Positions 53,052-64,000 of a DNA stretch of 64,000 nucleotides are shown piece by piece; positions within the stretch are counted from its first letter, which is position 1; the number at the start of each line of letters is the position of its first letter. The translations under genes and the position numbers were made by a program. A model generated the notes under the pieces. It saw nothing but the letters and a program-made list of their open reading frames with translations, had not been told where the DNA came from and searched no databases. The stretch comes from Nitrospira sp. (GTDB lineage Bacteria; Nitrospirota; Nitrospiria; Nitrospirales; UBA8639). The stretch is from the NCBI GenBank assembly GCA_011523385.1, contig WTGX01000017.1, forward strand, positions 264,940 through 328,939, given 5' to 3'.

Positions 53052-54973
53052 TGTCAACGAATACGCTCACCAGTTTAGCGATTCTAAAAGTAAATATAGA
53101 TCAAGGTAAAGATTACCTTAGTTACCTTGAACCGTTCATACTTCAGGTTCTTGTAGATCACTGTCCCGATCCGGTCACAGATAAAGTGGTTAGCCGTCAC
53201 ATACGAGAACAGTTTGGTTTGGAAATTCCAGAGAGAACCGTTCAGTTAGTGTTGAAGCGAATGTCCAGGAATCGTCTGTTAACGAAAACCTATGATGTAT
53301 TCCGTATAAGTAACGATCTGCCGGATCCTCAGATTACCGTCAAGCAGAGCGAGGCAGAGCATCGCATCCGTACTCTATCTCACGGACTATGCCAGTTCTC
53401 ACAAGACACAAGCAGGTCGATGTCTAATCCAGAAGACGCGGTGACTGCGATGTGTGCGTTTCTTGCGGAGTTCGATATCGCATGCTTGCGCTATTATTTA
53501 AAGGGAACGGCTATTCCTCCGCTTAATGGCCATCATGATTCCGACATCGTGCTTGTTAGTGAATACATTCAACATGTTGAACAAGCTGAGCCTGAACGAT
53601 TTGAAAATTTTCTGATACTGCTTCAAGGACATATGTTGGCCAATGCGTTGATGTGTCCGGATCTGGAAAACGTATCAAGTAATTATCGGAGTGTCGTCTT
53701 TTATCTCGATACACCCTTGCTTGTTCAGAGACTCGGCCTTGAAGGTGAAGTCAAGCAAACCGCTGTCTATGAGTTGATCTCTCTGCTGAACAGATTGAAG
53801 GGCAAAATAGCAACGTTCTCCCATTCTCGCGAAGAACTTCAGCGCGTGTTGCATGGCACTGCTTCTCACTTAGAATCGTCTGATGCTCGCGGATTGATCG
53901 TCATGGAAGCGAGGAAAAACGGGACGACGAAATCGGATTTATTGCTTCTTGCCGAATCGATAGAAGATAAACTTGGGGAGGTAGATATTGAGGTGGTACG
54001 TACACCTCCTTACATCAAGAATTTTCAGATTGATGAGACGGTTTTCGAAAATGTGCTCAGCGACGAGGTATCGTATATGAACCCACGAGCCAAGGAATAT
54101 GACATCAACTCTGTACGCAGCATCTATGCCATTAGAGGGGACCGATCAGCACTCTCTTTAGAAAAATCTCGAGCCGTTCTGGTAACAAGCAACACGAAGT
54201 TTGCAAAAGCAGCTTGGCATTACGGCCAACAGTTTGAAGCATCCCGAGACGTGTCAAGTGTGATTTCCGACTTCAGCCTAGCGAACGCGGCATGGCTGAA
54301 AGCGCCATTAGGAGCATGCGATTTACCGAAAACACGACTACTGGCATTCTCCTATGCGGCGCTTCAACCATCTTATAAGTTATTGAATAGTTTCATGACG
54401 GAGATAGACAGGCTGCAAAATCAAGGAAAGATAACGGCTCGTGACCATCAGTTGCTCAGAAGCAGTCCTGTTGTAAAGAAAGAACTTATTCACCTTACAC
54501 AAGGAAACGACGCTTCTCTAACAGCGGAGACTATCGCGCAGACGCTCGAGCGGGTAGTAAACAAAATAAAAAAGGAGGATTCCGACAAGCTTACAGGTGA
54601 GCAGGAAGCTCACCAAGAGACCCAGAAAGCACTCAAATCTCAGCAGGCTCTTAACAAAAAGATTATTGACAAACTATATTGGCGATGTGACAGAAATGCG
54701 AAGATCATCGCTTGGATGTCATCAGGGAGCGTAGCAATTTTCCTCATACTAGGTTTCCTCTTTGGTCTTGGACTGCGTTCTACTTTTCCCATAGTCTCTT
54801 GGTCTCTCATAATAGGCTCCTCAGTTTTTGCCATGCTGACGATGGGGAATCTCTTATTTGGCTCCACTGTAAAGGATCTACATACGTGCGTATACAAGAA
54901 GTGCATGACTTGGCTTCTCAAGCGTGAAGCCAAGACCACCGGAGTCGATTTCAGTGACCCCAGTATTAATTGA
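53051..54973 (+). CDS. PIN-like protein with C-terminal membrane spans, in the defence island
   Basis: The ATG at 53051 overlaps the hsdS stop by 1 nt. The 640-residue protein has an N-terminal winged-helix-like part (about residues 20-85). The central region resembles a PIN-like nuclease: it starts SVVFYLDTPLLVQRLG near 220 with an early aspartate and later has LVTSNTKFAKAAWHYG near 380. A basic coiled region follows, then two membrane spans near 557-575 and 582-602. GC is lower than in the hsd genes. PIN-like membrane proteins are plausible effectors, for example RNases of abortive infection. The family assignment is tentative. Confidence 0.65.
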   Translation: MSTNTLTSLAILKVNIDQGKDYLSYLEPFILQVLVDHCPDPVTDKVVSRHIREQFGLEIPERTVQLVLKRMSRNRLLTKTYDVFRISNDLPDPQITVKQSEAEHRIRTLSHGLCQFSQDTSRSMSNPEDAVTAMCAFLAEFDIACLRYYLKGTAIPPLNGHHDSDIVLVSEYIQHVEQAEPERFENFLILLQGHMLANALMCPDLENVSSNYRSVVFYLDTPLLVQRLGLEGEVKQTAVYELISLLNRLKGKIATFSHSREELQRVLHGTASHLESSDARGLIVMEARKNGTTKSDLLLLAESIEDKLGEVDIEVVRTPPYIKNFQIDETVFENVLSDEVSYMNPRAKEYDINSVRSIYAIRGDRSALSLEKSRAVLVTSNTKFAKAAWHYGQQFEASRDVSSVISDFSLANAAWLKAPLGACDLPKTRLLAFSYAALQPSYKLLNSFMTEIDRLQNQGKITARDHQLLRSSPVVKKELIHLTQGNDASLTAETIAQTLERVVNKIKKEDSDKLTGEQEAHQETQKALKSQQALNKKIIDKLYWRCDRNAKIIAWMSSGSVAIFLILGFLFGLGLRSTFPIVSWSLIIGSSVFAMLTMGNLLFGSTVKDLHTCVYKKCMTWLLKREAKTTGVDFSDPSIN

Positions 54974-55174
54974 TCGCTTTCCCAACTTCAGAAGTTATCT
55001 GACCATGAGGCATTTTGCCCCATTGATCCACCAACCGAATCCACCGTCGAAGTGGCCGCGTTGCGGCTAAGCGGGTGTTGAGGTCATTGTAAGTATGAGA
55101 GCAAATGAACATGAGGGGATTGTCAGAGAGGATTACCATGACGGTTTAGTGTGACAGAGGCCAAAAGTAACTCT

Positions 55175-55327
55175 ATGAATGTGAATATCAATATTCCTAT
55201 AAAGGTTCCTGGGATCAAAAAGCTCGTCGATTATGTAGCGAGTGGGATAGGTAGCATTGCCGGGCCAATGCTAGCGACTTGGCAGGCACGTCGAGAAGCT
55301 GAAGCTAAGGAGATCGCAATTTCCTAG
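55175..55327 (+). pseudogene. 5' fragment of a DUF2806-like gene split by the IS1595-type element
   Basis: The ATG at 55175 opens MNVNINIPIKVPG, then LVDYVASGIGSIAGPMLATW and REAEAKEI. After 55314 the frame enters the mobile element and stops at 55327. Joining base 55314 to 58353 (removing the element and one 8-bp duplication) gives one continuous frame of 348 residues ending at 59259. The junction reads AEAKEI-AAKGDAKK. Confidence 0.85.
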
Positions 55328-55395
55328 TTTAAGGTATTGACAATATTCCGCGCCTCATGTAGTATGCCCCTATCATCTTAGCAAGGGGTATACGC

Positions 55396-56265
55396 ATGAA
55401 CATTATTGAAATCATCAGCCGCTTTGAAAATCAATCGGATTGTATCGCCTACCTGGAACGAGTGCGCTGGGGCGACACGCCTACCTGCCCCTACTGCAAA
55501 TCCACTCGAACCACTCGCAATCAGCACCGCCACTACTGTTACAACTGCAAAACGTCATTCAGTGTGACGGTTGGCACGATCTTCCATCAAACCCATTTGC
55601 CTCTACAGAAATGGCTCTTGGCTGTCTCCTTGGTCTTGAACGCGAAGAAGGGCCTTTCTGCCCTGCAACTCGCCCGCGATCTTAAGGTCAACAAGAATAC
55701 GGGATGGCGGATTGCCATGCAAATTCGGAAAGCCATGTCGCAACGCGAACAGCGAGAACTCTTAACGGGGATCGTCGAAATGGATGAAACCTATGTCGGG
55801 GGAAAGCCCCGGAAAGGCACCAAGAACAACCCACCAGGACGAGGAACGAAGAAAGCCCCGGTGGTGGGAGCCGTCGAGCGCGGAGGCAATGTGACAGCCA
55901 AGGCCGTGAAAAAGGACGACATGAAGGGCCGTGATCTTCGAGCCTTTGTTCGAGACAGGATTGATACAGCCAACGCCAATCTGATGACCGATGACTATAA
56001 GGGGTATCTTGGCATAGGTCGCATTCTTCCGCATGACGTGATTAAACATGCCGAGTGGTACGTAGACGGCCATATTCACACCAACACCATTGAAGGCTTC
56101 TGGTCGCTCCTGAAACGGGGGATGTTCGGGCAGTATCATTCGGTGAGCCGGAAGCACCTGCAACGCTACGTCGATGAGTTCTGTTTCCGCTACAATCGTC
56201 GAAAAATGCCACCGATGGCGGCCTTTGAATACACGATTAAACGAGGGATGGGGGTGCAGGCATGA
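55396..56265 (+). CDS. IS1595-family transposase
   Basis: This 289-residue protein has an N-terminal zinc ribbon (CPYCKS near residue 33 and CYNCKT near 52). A helix-turn-helix-like part follows, then a DDE-type catalytic domain with DETYVGGKPRKG, a second aspartate in LMTDDYKGYLG and HTNTIEGFWSLLKRG near the end, the ISXO2/IS1595 layout. An AAGGGG ribosome binding site precedes the ATG. The stop overlaps the P63C gene by 4 nt. All catalytic segments look intact, so the element may be active. Confidence 0.95.
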   Translation: MNIIEIISRFENQSDCIAYLERVRWGDTPTCPYCKSTRTTRNQHRHYCYNCKTSFSVTVGTIFHQTHLPLQKWLLAVSLVLNAKKGLSALQLARDLKVNKNTGWRIAMQIRKAMSQREQRELLTGIVEMDETYVGGKPRKGTKNNPPGRGTKKAPVVGAVERGGNVTAKAVKKDDMKGRDLRAFVRDRIDTANANLMTDDYKGYLGIGRILPHDVIKHAEWYVDGHIHTNTIEGFWSLLKRGMFGQYHSVSRKHLQRYVDEFCFRYNRRKMPPMAAFEYTIKRGMGVQA

Positions 56266-57173
56266 AGAAAAAACAGGCAGATACGCAACCCTTGAAAGTG
56301 ATCGCCGGGGCACCAGATCGACCTCTGATAATCGGGGACATTGAAATCCAGTGCTATGTCCTCGAAGACGAAACCAGAGTCTTAACCCAAGAGAGTTTTC
56401 TTCGTGCCATTGGCCGCTCGGGGAAGCCCGCTGTAGGCCGAGGATCTGCATTCGAAAAGGTGGCCCCTTTTTTGGCTTTAGAGAACCTAAAACCGTATGT
56501 TTCCAAAGAGTTAGAGCGTTCGACATATCCCATCCTTCTGAGTGCCCCTGGCATTCCCAAAGCGTGGGGCTATCGGGCCGAACTGTTACCCCAAGTCTGT
56601 GAAGTCTATCTCGCCGCCCATGATGATGGTGCGTTACTGAAAACACAGGAGAAATTTGCGAAGACCTGCTATTTGCTGATGCGGGGGTTGGCCAAGGTTG
56701 GGATCATTGCCCTTGTAGATGAAGCCACTGGCTATCAACGAGTCAGGGAAGAACGTGCCCTTGCCACAATCCTTGAGAAATTCATTGCCAAAGAGTTGCA
56801 GCCATGGACCCGGACATTCCCGTTTGAATTTTACCAAGAAATTTTTCGGCTCAAGAGATGGCCGGGACCAGATGGACAGAAGCGCCCGATCATCATTGCC
56901 CAGTACACCAATGATTTTGTCTATGATCGCTTGGCTCCTGGTGTCTTGGAGGAACTAAAACGACTAAATCCGAAACTACCCAGTGGGTATCGGCGGGCGA
57001 AATATCACCAATGGTTTACACCAGACTTCGGGCATCCGAAACTAAAAGAGCATTTAGCCGCCGTGATTGCACTAATGAAAGCCGCCCCAAACTGGAACCG
57101 CTTTTGTGGTGATCTAAATCGGGCCTTGCCCAAACTGAACGAAACCCTTCCTTTGCCATTAGATGAAGACTAG
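56262..57173 (+). CDS. P63C-domain protein, passenger of the IS1595-type element
   Basis: This 303-residue protein is translationally coupled (ATGA) to the transposase. The P63C-type core is seen as LVDEATGYQRVREERAL near residue 147, followed by FIAKELQPWTRTFPFEFYQE and a tryptophan-containing LKRWPG. The N-terminal part resembles phage antirepressor-like or KilA-N-associated proteins (TRVLTQESFLRAIGRS). P63C proteins are known from phages and mobile elements and have no settled function. Coupling to the transposase suggests a role in transposition or control. Confidence 0.85.
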   Translation: MKKKQADTQPLKVIAGAPDRPLIIGDIEIQCYVLEDETRVLTQESFLRAIGRSGKPAVGRGSAFEKVAPFLALENLKPYVSKELERSTYPILLSAPGIPKAWGYRAELLPQVCEVYLAAHDDGALLKTQEKFAKTCYLLMRGLAKVGIIALVDEATGYQRVREERALATILEKFIAKELQPWTRTFPFEFYQEIFRLKRWPGPDGQKRPIIIAQYTNDFVYDRLAPGVLEELKRLNPKLPSGYRRAKYHQWFTPDFGHPKLKEHLAAVIALMKAAPNWNRFCGDLNRALPKLNETLPLPLDED

Positions 57174-57207
57174 GGGGGCGAGGCCGCCCCACCCCCCTGA
57201 TGCATGG

Positions 57208-58065
57208 CTACCGCTTCGCCCCGAATGCTCCAACGATGCCGGCCCGTTCAAACGTGCCGCCGACTTCCTCATGGTTGGCCCCGTAAAAACTCCCCCAGAG
57301 GTAATCAGTCCCTGAGCCCATGCCTGCAAACGTCTGGAACCGACCACCCTGCACGTCGATGTTTTGCCAGCGCATATCGGCATACCCGCGCGTCAACTCC
57401 GTCATGCTCACGTCCAACATTTGATCGGCAAACTGATACACGGCTTCGGCGCGGCCCTGAATGGCTTGCGTGGGACGGGCCTGATGGCTACCCACCATTG
57501 CCCCGGTCCACGTCGCCGCGCCGGTCATCGGGTTAGAGCCGCTTGCGGTCCCGAAGGAAAACGCATAGAGGCTTTGGAGTCCATCGACTGTTGCGGGCGC
57601 ACGGTAGGTTGTGAAACTGTAACCAAAGACGTTGTCGGTCAGCCAGCCGCCATAGACCGTATAATCGGCCGATACACCAGCCCCCGTTTCTGTCCCCTGG
57701 ATTCGTCCCGTCGGGGTTCCATGCACGGTCTGGATCTGGCGCACATCGTCTGCGTCTAAGCCGACACCGAAGTCGGCGGCTGCCACTTCAACCGGCACCC
57801 CAAACACATCCGTCGAACAGAAGCTGGCAAAACACCCCATGGCGAACCGCTCGCTTGGGAGGAGACGGCTACTGGTCGGCACGACAATGTCTGTGGTGAG
57901 CAACCTATCAGCTGCCCGCGAAATGGCAACAATGGCATTCCGCGCCTCGATCTCCGTGGGTTCCATCACGGAGGACGTAGGCAAACTTCCACCGCCACTG
58001 CCCCCACACGCCGAAAGGATCAGTGCACTGCTGAGTGCAAGCACCCAAAGAGAAAAACGTGTCAT
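57208..58065 (-). CDS. TbpB-like beta-barrel lipoprotein, passenger of the IS1595-type element
   Basis: The ATG at 58065 follows AGAGGT and gives 285 residues. The N-terminus is a lipoprotein signal (LILSACGG, lipidated Cys20) followed by a glycine/serine linker. The C-terminus GSFYGANHEEVGGTFERAG ending IVGAFGAKR is the typical end of transferrin-binding-protein-like beta-barrel domains, found in surface lipoproteins of many diderm bacteria. No TbpA-type receptor or iron genes are near. It lies wholly inside the mobile element, on the strand opposite to the transposase, so it is cargo. Confidence 0.8.
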   Translation of the reverse strand: MTRFSLWVLALSSALILSACGGSGGGSLPTSSVMEPTEIEARNAIVAISRAADRLLTTDIVVPTSSRLLPSERFAMGCFASFCSTDVFGVPVEVAAADFGVGLDADDVRQIQTVHGTPTGRIQGTETGAGVSADYTVYGGWLTDNVFGYSFTTYRAPATVDGLQSLYAFSFGTASGSNPMTGAATWTGAMVGSHQARPTQAIQGRAEAVYQFADQMLDVSMTELTRGYADMRWQNIDVQGGRFQTFAGMGSGTDYLWGSFYGANHEEVGGTFERAGIVGAFGAKR

Positions 58066-58344
58066 CACGCACCTCTTAAAATTGGAAGATGGATAAAGCC
58101 ACCCGCTTCACATAGGCCGGGCCGGCCTATCCGTTGAGGCAATCAGGAGATCCCATGTATTTACCGGTTGGCAAGGCCTCTCGCTGTCCTGGTGGCCACC
58201 AGAAACAGCGAACACGGCTCTTGTATTTCACGGGCGACCCGACAAGGGCAGCCCCAACGGATAGTGACGTGGACGATAGCAGGCGAACGAAGAAAGGTCA
58301 ATGCTTGACAGGCAAGATAAAATACCTTAAACTAGGAAATTGCG
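58066..58344. other. Non-coding right arm of the IS1595-type element
   Basis: About 280 nt between the lipoprotein start and the right inverted repeat. A 147-codon frame crosses it, but it runs over the element end into the DUF2806 gene out of frame and looks spurious. The promoter of the lipoprotein must lie here; none could be chosen with confidence. Confidence 0.5.
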
Positions 58345-58386
58345 AAGGAGATTGCCGCCAAAGGAGACGCAAAGAAGCTAAAAATT

Positions 58387-59259
58387 ATGGCGGAAGGCCA
58401 AGCTGGCGCATTGCAGATCATCGCAGACGCGCAAGCAGACGCACGACGCAAGCTGGAATGCTCGGACATGGCTATTCAAGGAGAATTGACCATGGCCGAG
58501 ATGGTGGAGCAGAGAATTCAATTCCAGGAGGAGAAAAGACTACGAAATATCAAATCAGTTGTGAGGTTAGCCGCTGAGGAACTGGAATGCAAAGAAGTTC
58601 CGGATCATGAACCGGATCACGACCTGATGGCGCGTTTCTTTAACGATGTTCAAGACGTGTCATCGGAGGAATTGCAGAAGCTTTGGGCAAAAGTTCTCTC
58701 GGGCGAGGTCGAAAAACCTGGGACGACTTCGATTCGGAGTCTGAGCATCTTGAGAAACCTTGACCAGAACACCGCTCGTCTCTTTAGAAAATTCTGCTCT
58801 GTTTGTGTGTCAGTAAGAATGCCTGACGAAAATCAGTTTATCGATACGAGAGTCCCCTCGCTGAATGGTAACGCTGCACAAAACTCCCTAAAAGAATATG
58901 GTTTGAACTTTGATGCTCTCAATATTCTCAATGAACATGGACTCATAATTTCAGACTACGACTCTTGGTTTGACTATAATATGTGCATCAAACTTTATTC
59001 ATTCGAACCTACGAAGGACATATGGTGTATTCCCTTCAGTTTTCAGAAGCGATATTGGGTTTTGTTGCCGACAACCAAACGTGCTGTAGACCAAAAGTTT
59101 CAGTTAACAGGTGTGGCCTTAACCCGGTCAGCCCGAGAGCTCTCAAGAATTGTCGATATAGAATCTATGAATGAATATGCTCAAGCCCTAGAAAATTTCT
59201 TTAAATCGCATAATTTGCAGATGATCGAGATCGACAACGGAGAACCACAGTTGGCTTAA
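58387..59259 (+). CDS. 3' part of the DUF2806-like gene (disrupted by the IS1595-type element)
   Basis: An ATG at 58387 could still start a 290-residue product; the frame is also open upstream to the element boundary. It begins with a helical alanine/glutamate-rich coil ([20 protein letters not shown]). The conserved DUF2806 core follows ([20 protein letters not shown], then [18 protein letters not shown] and [12 protein letters not shown]). Restored with the 5' fragment, the protein would have 348 residues. DUF2806 genes occur in defence and mobile regions; function is not known. It lies 34 nt upstream of hsdR and was probably part of the operon. Confidence 0.82.
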   Translation: MAEGQAGALQIIADAQADARRKLECSDMAIQGELTMAEMVEQRIQFQEEKRLRNIKSVVRLAAEELECKEVPDHEPDHDLMARFFNDVQDVSSEELQKLWAKVLSGEVEKPGTTSIRSLSILRNLDQNTARLFRKFCSVCVSVRMPDENQFIDTRVPSLNGNAAQNSLKEYGLNFDALNILNEHGLIISDYDSWFDYNMCIKLYSFEPTKDIWCIPFSFQKRYWVLLPTTKRAVDQKFQLTGVALTRSARELSRIVDIESMNEYAQALENFFKSHNLQMIEIDNGEPQLA

Positions 59260-59293
59260 ATCGGATTCGCTAGTTGGGTGGCTTGGAGACGCC

Positions 59294-62491
<3,198 letters not shown>

Positions 62492-62508
62492 ACCTGTTTC
62501 GGAAGATC

Positions 62509-62536
62509 TCCTCACCCCAACCCTCTCCCAGTAGCG
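62509..62536. repeat. R2 palindrome, left half, interrupted by the IS481-family element
   Basis: CTCACCCCAACCCTCTCCCA is followed by GTAGCG and the IS. After the IS the sequence resumes GTAGCGGGAGAGGGAG (63842 on) and ends AGGGGGGAGTGATT like R1. Removing the IS and one 6-bp copy restores CCCTCTCCCAGTAGCGGGAG, so the insertion hit the loop of the palindrome. Confidence 0.85.
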
Positions 62537-63841
62537 TGTTCAGACCGGAGTCAAGGGTGACAGATGTACCGGATACATGGGTAACACGTTTGCCCATCCT
62601 GGTCCTCGCTAGTCCCGGCCCTCCCGGAGATCAATTGTGGTGAGCCGATGCTGACAAAAGAGCACTTCATACTGGCCGTCTCCCGCCAACGGCCGGACCC
62701 CCACGGGATAGCCGCGAAAGGCTTTGCTGAGCTTATAGCGCCGCCCCTGAAACGAAAACTCGCCTTGTTGTTGCACCTTGCGCACGAAGGTCCCCGTGTC
62801 ATATTCGATTGGGGGCAAGACCTCCGGATAGCTCCGGAGACTCGGTCGATAGCGACTGGCCGGGACCGCCAACGCCAAGGCTTCATGCGGCCGTTCTTGA
62901 TTATAGACCGTGCGCCAGCGGTCCAAGGCCGTCTGCACGTGCGCCGGATCGCGCCATTGCGCGTCCCGTAACACTTCCCGGGTCAAGGTCCCGTGAAAGC
63001 GTTCGTCTTTGCCCAGGGTTTGCGGATGATAGGGGCGACTATGCGTGACGGCCACCCCCACCCGCCACAGCCACACGGTCAACGGGGTGTCCCGATGCGC
63101 GGCATCGCTGCCCCAGGGACTGCCATTATCTACCAAGATCCGATCCGGCAGCCCATAGCGGCGAAACGTCTCGGTCAGCGCCTGTTGCACGGTCGCCGTT
63201 TGTTGATTCGGCAGGGCCTGGAGCCGGACGTTAAAGCGCGAATGGTCATCCAAGATGGTCAAGGGATGAGTCGGCCCCGCTAAGGTGGGCACCGCGCCCT
63301 TGAAGTCCATCTGCCACAGTTGATTGGGGACCGGGTGTTCAAAGCGCCGGCGCGCCGGCGCCAGTGGTTGGTTGAAGCCGAGTAAGCCCTCCCGGTGCAA
63401 CAAGGCGGTGATCGTGCTACAGGCCGGGACCGGGGTCAGCCCCTGCAGCCATATCCGCTGCCGCAACTTCCGCGCCCCCCAACAGGGATGGGCTCGGCGC
63501 TCGGCCAGCAGCGCCTCCCGTACCGCCGCCGGGAGCGTGGGCCGCACCCGCCTCGGGCGCCGGGAGCGATCCGCCAAGCCGGCCCGTCCCGCCTCGCGGT
63601 ACCGCGCCAGCCACTTGTAGCCCGTCTTGCGGCTGATCCCAAACCGCTCACACAGGGTGGCCAGAGGAAGCCGCTCCGTTTCGACCAAGTGCACAAATTC
63701 TTCGCGCAATGACATGAGATCCTGCTGCATCCAAGGCATACACGCCTCCTTCCACAAGGTGAGGGGGCGAGTATGCCACACGGGGTCTGAGTGTTACCTA
63801 TGTATCCGGCACGGTTGTTACCTATGTGTCCAGTCTATACA
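62537..63841. mobile_element. IS481-family insertion sequence (1305 bp)
   Basis: The ends start TGTTCAGACCGG and, on the other strand, TGTATAGACTGG; over 36 positions 24 match, giving imperfect terminal inverted repeats. The 6-bp GTAGCG flanks it on both sides (62531-62536 and 63842-63847) as a target duplication. It carries one transposase gene on the minus strand. Confidence 0.9.
62609..63739 (-). CDS. IS481-family transposase
   Basis: The ATG at 63739 has AAGGAGG 5 nt upstream and gives 376 residues; an earlier ATG at 63781 lacks such a site. A helix-turn-helix start (LATLCERFGISRKTGYKWLARY) is followed by an arginine-rich linker. The integrase core has DFKGAV and TILDDHSRFN, then ILVDNGSPWG as the second catalytic region, and FHGTLTREVL with the glutamate. 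A C-terminal beta domain follows. All parts look complete. The high GC of the gene is similar to that of the host. Confidence 0.95.
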   Translation of the reverse strand: MPWMQQDLMSLREEFVHLVETERLPLATLCERFGISRKTGYKWLARYREAGRAGLADRSRRPRRVRPTLPAAVREALLAERRAHPCWGARKLRQRIWLQGLTPVPACSTITALLHREGLLGFNQPLAPARRRFEHPVPNQLWQMDFKGAVPTLAGPTHPLTILDDHSRFNVRLQALPNQQTATVQQALTETFRRYGLPDRILVDNGSPWGSDAAHRDTPLTVWLWRVGVAVTHSRPYHPQTLGKDERFHGTLTREVLRDAQWRDPAHVQTALDRWRTVYNQERPHEALALAVPASRYRPSLRSYPEVLPPIEYDTGTFVRKVQQQGEFSFQGRRYKLSKAFRGYPVGVRPLAGDGQYEVLFCQHRLTTIDLREGRD

Positions 63842-63875
63842 GTAGCGGGAGAGGGAGTAGAGGGGGGAGTGATTC
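63842..63875. repeat. R2/R1 hybrid repeat, right half after the IS481-family element
   Basis: GTAGCGGGAGAGGGAGTAGA completes the R2 hairpin, and GGGGGGAGTGATT matches the right end of the DUF559 unit (52338-52350). It shows R1 and R2 modules joined in one copy. Confidence 0.75.
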
Positions 63876-63879
63876 AATA

Positions 63880-63923
63880 AAAAAAAGAGCCGTCGGCCCT
63901 CACTGGCCGACGGCTCTTTTTTT
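63880..63923 (-). terminator. Bidirectional Rho-independent terminator
   Basis: A perfect 12-bp GAGCCGTCGGCC stem with a 6-nt loop (CTCACT) is flanked by an A-run on the left and a T-run on the right, so it works in both directions. It ends the partial minus-strand gene to its right and any transcript coming from hsdR or the IS. Confidence 0.93.
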
Positions 63924-63945
63924 GTTCGTTCTACGAAAGTCCGTG

Positions 63946-64000
63946 TTACGGCATCTTGGCGGTGAACCAGGTGGAGATGCCCTTCATGCCGTTCCGTTCC
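63946..64000 (-). CDS. C-terminal end of an unidentified protein, cut by the window
   Basis: The minus strand from the window edge reads ERNGMKGISTWFTAKMP and then a TAA stop (63948-63946), directly upstream of a strong terminator. The frame and the terminator support a real gene end. Seventeen residues are too few to name a family. Confidence 0.55.
   Translation of the reverse strand, partial: ERNGMKGISTWFTAKMP

Larger units (their letters stand above)
55315..58344. mobile_element. IS1595-family element with passenger genes (3030 bp)
   Basis: The ends are a perfect 24-bp inverted repeat, left beginning CGCAATTTCCTAGTTTAAGG (55315-55338) and right ending with its complement (58321-58344). 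It is flanked by the 8-bp direct repeat AAGGAGAT (55307-55314 and 58345-58352), the duplication length typical for IS1595. It carries a transposase, a P63C-domain gene and, on the opposite strand, a lipoprotein gene. Confidence 0.92.

Noticed and set aside
58134..58577. Open frame of 147 codons spanning the right end of the IS1595-type element
   Set aside because: It crosses the inverted repeat and then runs out of frame through the DUF2806 gene; composition does not look coding.

Overview
The window reads as a high-GC, diderm, autotroph-like bacterial chromosome, most plausibly Nitrospirota (Nitrospira-like). This rests on an anchor-less type E succinate dehydrogenase/fumarate reductase beside other TCA genes, a complete System I cytochrome c maturation operon, BamD and LemA/TPM genes, and very dense short palindromic intergenic repeats. 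No rRNA, tRNA or CRISPR array was seen, so the taxonomic call is inference.

Layout: 1-3470 sdhA (cut by the window edge), sdhB and a CCG-domain sdhE-like subunit. 3489-5745 a CBS protein and a type II restriction-modification pair (XhoI-family nuclease, beta-class methyltransferase). 5987-8149 a TPM/LemA membrane operon. 8249-11637 citrate synthase, a CopD-like protein and an AGCS symporter. 11728-19912 the ccm operon on the minus strand (ccmABC, an OB-fold/CcmD-like gene, ccmE, ccmF, ccmG, ccmH, ccmI), in which ccmH and ccmI are split by hicAB and a nuclease-like gene. 20220-21540 lipoprotein thioredoxin and CcdA. 21627-32796 bamD, fabH, ispH, smc, ferredoxin, a phosphopantetheinyl transferase, an EamA transporter and small proteins. 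32855-34889 a RES/Xre toxin-antitoxin operon with a third unknown gene. 35016-40202 ygfZ, a pseudo-receiver, a TPR protein, thi4, and thiC behind a TPP riboswitch and terminator. 40333-41541 a winged-helix gene, a phased CATAGCA array and an RHH antitoxin with a truncated PIN toxin. 41706-46563 nadA, ileS, lspA and a zinc ribbon.

From 46760 to 62491 lies a defence island built on a type I restriction-modification system: hsdM, an AlbA_2/ATPase protein, a small protein, a HEPN (HepT-like) gene, hsdS, a PIN-like membrane protein, a DUF2806 gene and hsdR. Three things stand out. (1) The MntA-type nucleotidyltransferase that normally partners HepT is fused to the N terminus of HsdS. (2) A 640-bp unit with perfect 17-bp terminal inverted repeats, carrying a DUF559 endonuclease domain, sits in frame in the HsdS linker. 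(3) A 3030-bp IS1595-type element with an 8-bp target duplication, carrying a P63C protein and a TbpB-like lipoprotein, splits the DUF2806 gene. An IS481-family element (62537-63841) then interrupts a palindromic repeat after hsdR.

Several short repeat families (called R1 to R7 here) recur throughout. They fill intergenic gaps, often begin at or supply the stop codon of the preceding gene, and in hsdM, hsdS and hsdR are translated in frame. Family names and functions come from motif recognition by eye; no database search was possible.
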